60,905 bases of DNA from a bacterium (lineage in GTDB: Bacteria; UBP6; UBA1177), in assembly GCA_017645765.1 (NCBI GenBank), contig JAGCNV010000067.1, forward strand, positions 1-60,905. The letters are read 5' to 3'. The notes beneath the pieces were generated by a model. That model was not told where the DNA came from and searched no databases. It worked only from the letters and a program-made list of their open reading frames with translations. Shown piece after piece: positions 37,026-45,435 of this stretch (positions are counted from its first letter, which is position 1; every line of letters begins with the position of its first letter). A program made the position numbers and the translations under genes.

Positions 37026-39143
37026 TTATTCCACACCGAGCATTTTAAGGAAAAATCCGATTTCCATTGCCGATTCTTTGATCCTTGCCTGCATCGATTT
37101 GCCCTGACCGTGGCCTGCTTTGGTTTCGACCCAGAGGAATATCGGGTTGTTCGATTTGTTTTCGTACTGGAGAGCTGCCGCCATTTTCTTTGCATGCATC
37201 GGGTGAACGCGGGAATCGTGTTCGCCTGCGGTAAGAAGAACAGCCGGGAATTTGCCGTCTTTTTTGATGTTCTGGTAAGGCGAATATTTGAGGATGTACT
37301 CAAACTGCTCTTTGTCGTCGCTTGAGCCGTATTCGCTGACCCAGTATCTTCCGATGAGGAATTTGTGGAAACGGAGCATGTCAAGCAGAGGAACTGCTAC
37401 AACTGCCGCTTTGAAGAGGTCTCCGAACTGCGTAACCATTGCGCCGGTGAGAAGGCCGCCGTTGCTGCCGCCCCAGATAGCGAGTTTTTCAGGATTTGTG
37501 TATTTGTTTTCGGCAAGATATTTCATCGCATAGGCAAAATCGTCGAAAGTATTCTGCTTTTTGTCGAGCATGCCGGCTCTGTGCCATTTTTCGCCGTATT
37601 CGCCGCCGCCGCGGATGTTTGCGATCGCCATGATGCCGCCTGTTTCGATCCAGACTGCATTCACTGCCGAGAAGTACATGGGGTAGTTTACGTTGAAACC
37701 GCCGTAACCGCGCAGGAAAGTGTGGTTTTTGCCGTTCTTTTCCAGTCCTTTTTTGTAAATTATGAACATCGGGATCTTCGTGCCGTCTTTTGACGTGTAG
37801 AAAACCTGTTCTGTAACGATATCTTCAGTATTTACAGGAACTTCTGCTTTCCAAAGCTGTTTCATTCCGCCGTTTTCGGTGTATTCGTATATTGCCGGCG
37901 GGAATGCGAAGGACGAGAAAGCGACATAAATTTCATCGTTTATGGAATCCGCAATAAATTCGGCGCTTCCTAAAGCGGGGAGGGGAATTTCGCGCTCGTT
38001 CCGGCCGTCAAGGTCGTAAATCGCGAGCTTGCTTGCGACATCATGCATCTTGGAAACGACGATGCGTCCTTTTGAAACCGCGAACAGCTCGATAACATCT
38101 TTTTCGTGCTCGGCAACGACTGTCTGCCATTCAAGAGTTTCGCAGTTTACACGCTCGATTTTCCAGTTGAGTGCGTTGTCCTTGTCGGTTTTCAGGAAAA
38201 GGTAGCCGCCGTAAGCCTCGCCTTCGTAAATATTTTCGTAGTTGTCAACGATTTTTTTGGTTTCTTTCGTCTCGGTGTTGTAAACCGCGAGTTTCGCCTT
38301 TCCGCTTGATCCCTGATATTCGGTGAGAAGGAGCCAGAGCCCTTTTTCGTCAAGCGTGCTGACGAGGATCGCCTCTTTTATCGAGCTTTTCGCGATGATT
38401 TCGTCGTTTTCGGCATCAACGCCGATTTTGTGGAAGCGGACGCTCTGTTCGGTGTCGATTTCGCCTTCGTGGTTTCCGTCGAGTTTTCTCGTGTAGTAGA
38501 AACCGCTCTCGTCTGGAAGCCAGCCTACGCTTGCATAGCGGCATCCGTCGATCGGTTTGTCGGCTTCAGCTCCTGAATCGGTGTCAAAAAGGTGAAGGAC
38601 CGACTGTTCCGAGCCGTTTTCGCTGAGTCCTGCCGCGATATATTTGCCGTTCGGCGAAACATACCACCAGTCCATTGCGGTTGTTCCGTTTTTATCGATC
38701 GTGTTCGGATTGACGAGCTCTTTTTTCGTTCCGTCGGGAAGCTGCATCATAAGGACCGGCTGATTCTGAAGGCCTGTCTGGTAGCGGTAGAAAAGTTTGC
38801 CGCCGCGTTTGATCGGAAGCATCATTTTGTCATAATTCCACACTTCACCGAGCCTTTTTTCGATTTTCGGAGTCTGCGCCCACGAAAAAATCGTCTTTTC
38901 GGTAAGCTCGTTCTGTGCCGCAGTCCACTTCTGAACGTCTTCGGCATCGTTGTTTTCAAGGTGACGGTAGTAATCCTCGACTTTCGTGCCGAAGTAGTCA
39001 TCCGTCACAAGTTCACGCTTTGTTTCGGGATAGTTCCAGTTTACCTGCTCAGGTTTCACAGGGCTTTCCTCCTCTTTTTTAGTTTTAGTGCAACCGACTA
39101 AAACTGCCAGTAAAATCAATGTGATAAGTGCGGTTTTTTTCAT
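37026..39143 (-). CDS. Prolyl oligopeptidase (S9A), lipoprotein
   Basis: A secreted serine peptidase that cuts small peptides after proline. The 705-residue protein is a lipoprotein (lipobox VLVGC, then TKTKKEE). The N-terminal part is the seven-bladed propeller that gates the active site. The C-terminal alpha/beta-hydrolase has the nucleophile in WGGSNGG, the Asp in GEHDSRVHP and the His in TKAGHGQGK. RGGGEYGEKWH is typical of S9A. Being lipid-anchored, it probably processes peptides in the periplasm or on the surface. Confidence 0.93.
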   Translation of the reverse strand: MKKTALITLILLAVLVGCTKTKKEEESPVKPEQVNWNYPETKRELVTDDYFGTKVEDYYRHLENNDAEDVQKWTAAQNELTEKTIFSWAQTPKIEKRLGEVWNYDKMMLPIKRGGKLFYRYQTGLQNQPVLMMQLPDGTKKELVNPNTIDKNGTTAMDWWYVSPNGKYIAAGLSENGSEQSVLHLFDTDSGAEADKPIDGCRYASVGWLPDESGFYYTRKLDGNHEGEIDTEQSVRFHKIGVDAENDEIIAKSSIKEAILVSTLDEKGLWLLLTEYQGSSGKAKLAVYNTETKETKKIVDNYENIYEGEAYGGYLFLKTDKDNALNWKIERVNCETLEWQTVVAEHEKDVIELFAVSKGRIVVSKMHDVASKLAIYDLDGRNEREIPLPALGSAEFIADSINDEIYVAFSSFAFPPAIYEYTENGGMKQLWKAEVPVNTEDIVTEQVFYTSKDGTKIPMFIIYKKGLEKNGKNHTFLRGYGGFNVNYPMYFSAVNAVWIETGGIMAIANIRGGGEYGEKWHRAGMLDKKQNTFDDFAYAMKYLAENKYTNPEKLAIWGGSNGGLLTGAMVTQFGDLFKAAVVAVPLLDMLRFHKFLIGRYWVSEYGSSDDKEQFEYILKYSPYQNIKKDGKFPAVLLTAGEHDSRVHPMHAKKMAAALQYENKSNNPIFLWVETKAGHGQGKSMQARIKESAMEIGFFLKMLGVE

Positions 39144-39171
39144 TTTCGCCTCCTAACAGAAAAAACGGGAA

Positions 39172-39199
39172 ATTTTAGGGAATTTTTAGAGAAAAACAA
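39172..39199 (-). promoter_or_regulatory. Promoter of the prolyl oligopeptidase gene
   Basis: TTGTTT, a 16-base spacer and TAAAAT, followed by TTCCCG and a T6 tract. Confidence 0.5.
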
Positions 39200-39208
39200 A
39201 TTTTGGAA

Positions 39209-40786
39209 TTAATTTTTAGGTTCGCATGCAACCCACTTGGTGCCGGAGATGTCGCCGCCGTAGTGAGGACTTGCTTTGTAGCTGTAGAGTTTTGCGGTTC
39301 CGTTGACGGAAATCGTTGTTTCGCCGGGAGTCCAGCTGATAGCGGTGATATTGATCGTGCCTACACCGAAAGCGTGGTCACAGATTTTTTCGCCTTCGCT
39401 GTCTGTATTGCTGATGAAAAGTCTTGCTTCTTCCTCCCAGTCGCTGAGACCGAGCTTGTATGTGCCCGTCTCGTGAAGAGTTGTTACAATGTGAACAGTC
39501 GGACCGAAACTCTTTCCTTCTTCTTTTTTGTAGGTCTGAACAAGCGTGATGTTCTTTTCTTCAGGAACATCTTTGAAAGGAGCGATCTTTGCATAAGAAA
39601 GAAGCTGACCTTCAGAATCTACGACAGGTGTATTGTTGTTTCCGAATGTTCCCTCAACAAAAGCGGCTTCAAGTGCATGAGAATAAAGTATTTCGGTCTC
39701 ACCTTCTGCATGGAGATAGGTGAATGTTCCGTTAATGGTTACTTCGCCGTAAGGAATGTTGTAATTTTCAGTGTCGCCCCTCATTCCGCAGATTTCTTCC
39801 TCTTCGGCGCAGTTTTCCCACAGGCAGTAGTAGTTGTTTTCGCAGTTGTGTGCCTCGTTGCATGTCGAGAAAAGGTTGAGGTACTGCGTTCTTGCTACTG
39901 CCGAGATGTCGCTGAAGCAGTTTTCTATGCATGCCTCATTTTCGTCACATCCTTTCTTGCATTCCGTAATGCCTGCGCATGTTTTGATTGCATGGTCTGA
40001 AGATTCTTCAGCTCTGACAACGCCGGTTTCAATCGTGATGCAGTCGGTCTCATCTGGTGTAAAATAATTGTTGTTGATCGTTACGGCAACGAGTGTAGCT
40101 GAAATTTCAGCAGACATTTCCATGGTTTCAGGATCGTATTCGCTTACAACGATTGTTCCGTTTTTCTGGAAGTATATTTTCTCGTCCTCAGTGTTGTTGT
40201 CCTGAGCGACAATCGTACATGCGGTGCAGTTATAATTGGTGGAAGTATAGGAATTTACAGCTACTTCATCGAACTCAATCTGTATAAGATCGTCAGAAGA
40301 CGCATCACCGAGGATGCCGTTCTCAACGAATCCGATATAGACATTTTCATAGTAAGGAATGAAAGTCGATGCATCGAGTGAAATACCGGTGCATTCGATC
40401 TCCGGCTCAGTCGGCTCGGTAGGATTTGTCGGCTCGTCGGTAGGATTCGTCGGCTCGTCGGTAGGATTTGTCGGCTCGTCGGTAGGATTCGTCGGCTCGT
40501 CGGTAGGATTTGTCGGCTCGTCGGTAGGATTCGTCGGCTCGTCGGTAGGATTCGTCGGCTCGTCTGTAGGATTTGTCGGCTCGTCGGTAGGATTCGTCTG
40601 ATCGTCAGTCGGATTCGTCTGATCGTCAGTCGGATTCGTCTGATCGTCAGTCGGATTTGTCTGATCGTCGGGATTTGTCGGGTCATCAGTCTGATTGGTA
40701 GGCTCATCGGTTATTTCATTTGAACTGCCGCAACCTGCAAATGCGAAAAGTGCAAAAAAGATAGTAATAAAAACAAGTTTCTTCAT
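39209..40786 (-). CDS. Lipoprotein with heptapeptide NPTDEPT repeats
   Basis: A 525-residue lipoprotein (lipobox FAFAGC). Residues about 25-130 consist of some twelve near-perfect heptads, first NPTDDQT then NPTDEPT, forming a stiff acidic stalk. Next come a beta-rich domain, then a Cys module similar to that of the 33994 protein (TCAGITECKKGC...), and a C-terminal beta-rich domain. It probably projects from the cell surface. The repeats are also a 21-base tandem repeat in the DNA, so length variation between strains is likely. Confidence 0.8.
   Translation of the reverse strand: MKKLVFITIFFALFAFAGCGSSNEITDEPTNQTDDPTNPDDQTNPTDDQTNPTDDQTNPTDDQTNPTDEPTNPTDEPTNPTDEPTNPTDEPTNPTDEPTNPTDEPTNPTDEPTNPTDEPTNPTEPTEPEIECTGISLDASTFIPYYENVYIGFVENGILGDASSDDLIQIEFDEVAVNSYTSTNYNCTACTIVAQDNNTEDEKIYFQKNGTIVVSEYDPETMEMSAEISATLVAVTINNNYFTPDETDCITIETGVVRAEESSDHAIKTCAGITECKKGCDENEACIENCFSDISAVARTQYLNLFSTCNEAHNCENNYYCLWENCAEEEEICGMRGDTENYNIPYGEVTINGTFTYLHAEGETEILYSHALEAAFVEGTFGNNNTPVVDSEGQLLSYAKIAPFKDVPEEKNITLVQTYKKEEGKSFGPTVHIVTTLHETGTYKLGLSDWEEEARLFISNTDSEGEKICDHAFGVGTINITAISWTPGETTISVNGTAKLYSYKASPHYGGDISGTKWVACEPKN
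40411..40690. repeat. 21-bp tandem repeats coding for the heptads
   Basis: About twelve tandem 21-base units inside the lipoprotein gene; nine are nearly identical (GGATT[C/T]GTCGGCTCGTC and close variants), the rest more diverged. Confidence 0.85.
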
Positions 40787-40822
40787 GGCGATACCTCAAA
40801 ATAAATTAGCAAAAAACAAGCA

Positions 40823-40850
40823 ATTTTAGTGAAAAATAAGAAAAAAACAA
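40823..40850 (-). promoter_or_regulatory. Promoter of the 40786 lipoprotein gene
   Basis: TTGTTT, a 16-base spacer and TAAAAT, followed by TGCTTG and a T6 tract. Confidence 0.5.
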
Positions 40851-40935
40851 GTGCTTTTTTGTTTGTTAGCCGGAACATTGTTTAACTGGAGTGGTGTTGC
40901 AAAAAATTATATCTGTCCCCTCAAAGCGTTCTTTT

Positions 40936-40963
40936 TTGACATTTTCAGGTGATGTTTTATAAG
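40936..40963 (+). promoter_or_regulatory. Promoter of the 40996 gene
   Basis: TTGACA, a 16-base spacer and TATAAG. It is divergent from the promoter at 40823. Confidence 0.7.
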
Positions 40964-40995
40964 TAACAGTTTTAATTTTTTGATAGGAGAGAAAA

Positions 40996-42003
40996 ATGGC
41001 AAAACTGCTTGACACCGTTTTATTGCTTGCCCTTCCGGCTTCGGGAAAGTCAGAAGTCCGCAGATTCATGGAACATCTCACCAAAAAACAGTGCGAAAAC
41101 GACATGCACATGGGCGAAACGCTCCAGCTTGACGACTATCCTTATGTTCATTTCATGCACAGGATCGACGACGAGCTCAGTAAACTCGGCTGGCACTATA
41201 TTTTCTACAAAGGTGCGACACGTCCTTTCAAGGATCCGATGGAATGGTCAACCTTGATAGAACTTCTCAACGAAGATTACGAAGACCTCGTAAACTCCAA
41301 CATCATCAATGTTCCGTCTGCCGCTCAGTGGCTTTTCGACAGGATGGACAACATCCGCGAAAAACTCGATTTAGGGCGCGAATTCGGAAAGATCCCGTGG
41401 GATATCAGAATTGCTGCCGGAAAGGCTATCGAAGCGGAAGTCGCTGAATTTCTGAAAGAAAAGAACGCAACGGCTGCAGCTGACAAAAAGAATAAAACGA
41501 TAGTCATCGAGCTTGCACGCGGCGGAGCAAACGGCGCGACGATGCCTCTCACTCCTCCGCAGGGATACGCGGCTGCATTTGAAATGTTCTCTGAGCACAT
41601 TCTCAACAGAGCTTCGATACTTTACGTCTGGGTAACGCCGGAAGAGAGCAGAAGAAAGAACTACGAACGCGCGAAACCGAACGGCGAAAGTTCGATCCTA
41701 AACCACGGCGTTCCGCTTGAAGTCATGCTCGGCGAATACGGCTGCGACGACATGGCTTACCTCATCGAGACAAGCGACAAACCGAACACGGTCAAAGTAG
41801 AGCGCACCGTTACGGTCAAAAAGAAAGGAAAAGAAGTCTTTGCAACCAAAATATGGAATATTCCGGTCGCAAGATTCGACAACCGCGAAGATCTCACGAC
41901 TTTCATCCGCAAAGACCGCAAGGATTGGGGCAAGGAAGAGTACAAAAAGATGTACAAAGGCCTTTCCGACGCAATGAAAACACTCGCGGAACTCTCAAAA
42001 TAA
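40996..42003 (+). CDS. P-loop NTPase of unknown function
   Basis: A 335-residue cytosolic protein. A P-loop of the kinase/zeta-toxin kind, LPASGKSE (13-20), is at the N-terminus, followed by a long helical region, then IVIELARGGANG, a probable Walker B strand, and YVWVTPEESRRKNYER, which looks like a nucleotide-kinase lid helix. The order resembles small-molecule kinases, but no family can be named. A strong own promoter and no obvious co-transcribed partner apart from the EamA gene 35 bases on. Confidence 0.7.
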   Translation: MAKLLDTVLLLALPASGKSEVRRFMEHLTKKQCENDMHMGETLQLDDYPYVHFMHRIDDELSKLGWHYIFYKGATRPFKDPMEWSTLIELLNEDYEDLVNSNIINVPSAAQWLFDRMDNIREKLDLGREFGKIPWDIRIAAGKAIEAEVAEFLKEKNATAAADKKNKTIVIELARGGANGATMPLTPPQGYAAAFEMFSEHILNRASILYVWVTPEESRRKNYERAKPNGESSILNHGVPLEVMLGEYGCDDMAYLIETSDKPNTVKVERTVTVKKKGKEVFATKIWNIPVARFDNREDLTTFIRKDRKDWGKEEYKKMYKGLSDAMKTLAELSK

Positions 42004-42038
42004 TCAGTGATCTTAAAAACTTATAATCTTTTAAAACC

Positions 42039-42908
42039 ATGATTTTCTTTATTCTCACACTTCTCATTTTCGCGTCACTTGAAGTTGTATCCAAACCGCT
42101 CATGCCTTACATCGACCCGTTCGCCCTCACTTTCTGGCGCTTTTCAATGGGATTTGTTTTTTTCCTGTTTTATCCCGGCATGAAAAAACGTTTTGCTGAA
42201 ATTGCCAAATTCTCGAAAAATGACTGGTTTTTCCTGTTTCTGCTCGGTTTTCTGAACGCTTTTCTTGCAATGAGCCTCCTTCAGTTTGCCGTAAAGGAGA
42301 GCACCCCGGCGACGGCTGCTGCGATCTTCTGCTCGAACCCGCTTTTCGTCATGATAATCTCTTCAATAGCCGGTTTTGAAAAGATCAGCGCGAGAAAAAT
42401 TGTCGGGCTTCTCATCGGTGTTGCGGCGATATTCGTGATAATGTGGGAGAAAGGCTTCAAACTGAATTACGGCGCGGTCTATGCAGTCTCTGCTGCCGTC
42501 ATTTTTGCGGGATTCACGGTTCTCAGCAAAAAAACGGTCTCAAAGATCAAGCCTTTTTCGGTCAATTTAGTCTCCTTTTTCTTCGGTATCGTCTCGCTTT
42601 CGATCTTCATGGCAATAACGGGAAAAAGCTTCGCACTGGATCCTGTTTTCTTTAAAGATTACGCAAAGTTAGTTGCTTTTGTCTATCTCGGTTTCATCGT
42701 GACCGGACTTGGCTATGTCACGTTTTTAGCGACGATAAAGAAGTATTCGCCGGTCAGTTCTTCGCTTATTTTCATGCTCAAACCGGCAGTCGCGACTGTT
42801 TTTGCAGTCGTTTTTCTCGGTGAAAAACTCTCAGCATATTTCATCGCCGGATTCGTAATGTTACTTCTCGGAACAGGTGCTATAGTTTCTGAAAAGATCT
42901 GGAAATAA
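42039..42908 (+). CDS. EamA-family (DMT) transporter
   Basis: A 289-residue inner-membrane protein with ten predicted membrane segments in two EamA repeats. Members export amino acids, nucleotides or other metabolites. The second repeat includes LKPAVATVFAVVFLGEKLSA, the family hallmark. It ends GTGAIVSEKIWK. A 3' fragment with the same final peptide lies at 45379-45429, evidence for a former second copy. Confidence 0.9.
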   Translation: MIFFILTLLIFASLEVVSKPLMPYIDPFALTFWRFSMGFVFFLFYPGMKKRFAEIAKFSKNDWFFLFLLGFLNAFLAMSLLQFAVKESTPATAAAIFCSNPLFVMIISSIAGFEKISARKIVGLLIGVAAIFVIMWEKGFKLNYGAVYAVSAAVIFAGFTVLSKKTVSKIKPFSVNLVSFFFGIVSLSIFMAITGKSFALDPVFFKDYAKLVAFVYLGFIVTGLGYVTFLATIKKYSPVSSSLIFMLKPAVATVFAVVFLGEKLSAYFIAGFVMLLLGTGAIVSEKIWK

Positions 42909-43001
42909 AGCCGCCCACATCGGTTTATGATTGTCGGAGAGCACGCGGCCCGCGCGCAAATTTCCGTAATATTGAATTTAATCAAAACATCTTGTAAAAA
43001 C

Positions 43002-43029
43002 TTGCACTTCTGATGATAATACCTAAAAT
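43002..43029 (+). promoter_or_regulatory. Promoter of the VWA/LamG lipoprotein gene
   Basis: TTGCAC, a 16-base spacer and TAAAAT, followed by ACTGCGG and a T6 tract. Confidence 0.6.
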
Positions 43030-43055
43030 ACTGCGGTTTTTTGAAGGAGGCAAAA

Positions 43056-45344
43056 ATGAAAAAATTTTTGGTTTGTTTTGCAATTTTTACCGCTTTGATT
43101 TTTGTCGTTTCGTGCGGCGGCTCGAAAAAAATCTATGATGACTCCGACACCGGCGACACGGCAACAGATAATGACGCTGATGACACCGAAGCACCCGACA
43201 CGGGCGATACGGCTGCGGGAAACGAAGGTGTCTATTTCGGTATCATCGGGTTCAACGAAGCCCAATACACCAAGGAGATCGGTCTTTTGAACACTTCAAC
43301 CGAAGAGAGTTACAAAAGTTTTATCGACGAACTCACTTCCGGTGACGGCACGGCCCTCTACTTCGCCGACTACACCGCGCTTAAAATGATGCGCGACTAT
43401 CCTGCTCCCGAAAAGCTGAAAAATGTAGCTCTGGTAACATTTACCGACGGACTCGACAACATATCGCTTGCCAACGACGACTACAACCCCGGGAACTACG
43501 ACAGCACAGCCGCATACAGAGACGCACTTCACGAGATGATCGTTAACGATAAAATACACGAACTGAACGTAGCAGCCTACACAATCGGCCTTAAAGGCAA
43601 GGATGTTACCGATGAAACCGCATTCGGCGAAACGCTGAAACAGCTGGCAAGCAGCGACGATAACGTCTTCCAGGTTTCAGACATGGAAGAGGCCATGAAG
43701 CATTTCAAGGCAATAGCCGAAGCCCTCTATTCAGTTTCCAAAACGGTAAATCTGGATATCAAAGTGCCGGGCGGTTACGATGACGGCCAGCATCTGCGCT
43801 TCACATTCGACAATTCAGATACGGCTACAGATTCAAAACTCTACATCGAAGCCACCTTCCGCCGCTCTGACGGAAGAATACTCGAGGAGATCGCATACCA
43901 CGGTTTAAGCAGCCAGACTACGGTATCGACCGGTTCTGCGGACGGAGCATACTACCATTTCGTGTTTGAAGACCTTAAATACGATGACGGCAGCACTCCG
44001 GTATCGGATGCCGACATCAGCAGAATAATGTTGTGGAAAGAGACCAGCACCGGCGGCTGGGACAAAGAATCGGAGTTCAATCCTGAAAGTTCGAGCACCG
44101 TTACAGAAGATAAGAACAGCGCACTGATAATGCTCGTTCTTGACTGCACGACATCTCTCGGCAGCGATTTCGCAAGAATGCAGCAGGCAGGCAAGGATTT
44201 CGTAACAACGCTTGTCAACGGCTCGACGAACCAGACAGATCCGTCCGATGATCATACCGATACGATTCCCGATGAAGATGCAGCAGACACGGATCTTGAT
44301 GACGATTCAGATTCTGAAAACCAGACGAATGACGATGATTCAGATTCTGAAAACCAGACGAATGACGATGATCAGACACTGCTGTCCGACGAAGAAAAAT
44401 GTGCCGGCGCAGGCGGAACGTGGGATTCTTCAGCGCAGAACTGCTATAAAACGAAGAAATGCGATGCTAAGCCTGCACATTCCGAATGGAACGGTGATTC
44501 GAGCTACGACGTATATTACGATGTTGAAGCAGGAGCATGGATGCCGGGACCTGCATATACAACTCATTACGGAGACGGAGAATCTGAGCCGTGCCAGTAC
44601 AAATGTGTTTCAAACGCCCGTCCTGACGGATCGGAAGGTGACGAGTGCAAACCTCTCTGTTCCGCAGTTTTTAACGGAGAGAAATCCAAAATCGAAATTG
44701 CAGACAACGATCTGCTGAATCTCGGACAGGCTTGGACGATTGAAGCCTGGGTAAAGCAGGATATGAGTAATCTCCCGACATCAACTTACAAAAAAACTCC
44801 GATTCTAAGGAAGGGTGACGGATATTTTCTGACCGGTTTCTACAAGACAACGTCTGATTCAAATACTTATTACAATATGTACGGCGGTTTTTATTACAGC
44901 AGCTCCGCAGATCTTAGTGCTGAAATCAAATACCAGAATACAGATGCTGATTCACCGATCAAAGAAGACTGGAATCATATTGCACTTTCTTATCATGTAG
45001 ATAACGGAACATCCCTGCTTCGTCTTTATATAAACGGAAAACTGGCAGGCGAAAAGACCAGCAGCAGTGAGCGCACTCCGAGAACAGTCTCCAGCGCACT
45101 TAAAATCGGTTATTATTATGACCAACCCCTTATTAGCGGCACTGATCTTTATTTCAAAGGTCTTATCGATGCAATAAAGATTTCGAATACCGCGAAATAT
45201 ACGGCTGATTTTACTCCGGGTCTGCTCAGTGCAGACGATGATACGATCGCTTTCTGGAATTTCAGCGGCAATGCAGACGATTCGTCTCCGAACGGCCTTA
45301 ACGGCACGGCTACAGAAATAACTTATTCCACAGACTGCAGATAA
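43056..45344 (+). CDS. VWA/LamG lipoprotein with rearranged VWA motifs
   Basis: A 762-residue lipoprotein starting at ATG 43056 after GGAGG (lipobox FVVSC, acidic DTGDT linker). A VWA-like domain (58-225) has the threonine loop (GDGTALY, 96-102) and FTDG (129-132), but begins with FGIIGFN and lacks the first MIDAS strand. A matching DxTxS motif, DCTTSLG (363-369), appears only after an inserted domain of about 130 residues. An Asp/Asn-rich linker and a C-terminal LamG/concanavalin-like domain (about 530-755, EAWVKQD) follow. Likely a surface adhesin. Confidence 0.8.
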   Translation: MKKFLVCFAIFTALIFVVSCGGSKKIYDDSDTGDTATDNDADDTEAPDTGDTAAGNEGVYFGIIGFNEAQYTKEIGLLNTSTEESYKSFIDELTSGDGTALYFADYTALKMMRDYPAPEKLKNVALVTFTDGLDNISLANDDYNPGNYDSTAAYRDALHEMIVNDKIHELNVAAYTIGLKGKDVTDETAFGETLKQLASSDDNVFQVSDMEEAMKHFKAIAEALYSVSKTVNLDIKVPGGYDDGQHLRFTFDNSDTATDSKLYIEATFRRSDGRILEEIAYHGLSSQTTVSTGSADGAYYHFVFEDLKYDDGSTPVSDADISRIMLWKETSTGGWDKESEFNPESSSTVTEDKNSALIMLVLDCTTSLGSDFARMQQAGKDFVTTLVNGSTNQTDPSDDHTDTIPDEDAADTDLDDDSDSENQTNDDDSDSENQTNDDDQTLLSDEEKCAGAGGTWDSSAQNCYKTKKCDAKPAHSEWNGDSSYDVYYDVEAGAWMPGPAYTTHYGDGESEPCQYKCVSNARPDGSEGDECKPLCSAVFNGEKSKIEIADNDLLNLGQAWTIEAWVKQDMSNLPTSTYKKTPILRKGDGYFLTGFYKTTSDSNTYYNMYGGFYYSSSADLSAEIKYQNTDADSPIKEDWNHIALSYHVDNGTSLLRLYINGKLAGEKTSSSERTPRTVSSALKIGYYYDQPLISGTDLYFKGLIDAIKISNTAKYTADFTPGLLSADDDTIAFWNFSGNADDSSPNGLNGTATEITYSTDCR

Positions 45345-45378
45345 TCAAAGTCCTGCCGCTCAAAAAACTGCACTTTTT

Positions 45379-45429
45379 TCATAATGTCATGGAACCGGCG
45401 CGATAGTTTCTGAAAAAATCTGGAAATAG
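45379..45429 (+). pseudogene. Relic of a second EamA transporter gene, 3' end
   Basis: From 45391 to 45429 the frame reads GTGAIVSEKIWK and stop, identical in protein to the end of the EamA gene at 42908 but with several synonymous changes and a TAG instead of TAA. Upstream the match continues (TTCATAATGT) with a small deletion, after which it fades. The rest of this copy is missing. Confidence 0.75.
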
Positions 45430-45435
45430 ATCAGT

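Noticed and set aside
40411-40690. Regular tandem repeats that could suggest a CRISPR array
   Set aside because: Units are contiguous, 21 bases, in frame and code for protein; there are no spacers or cas genes.
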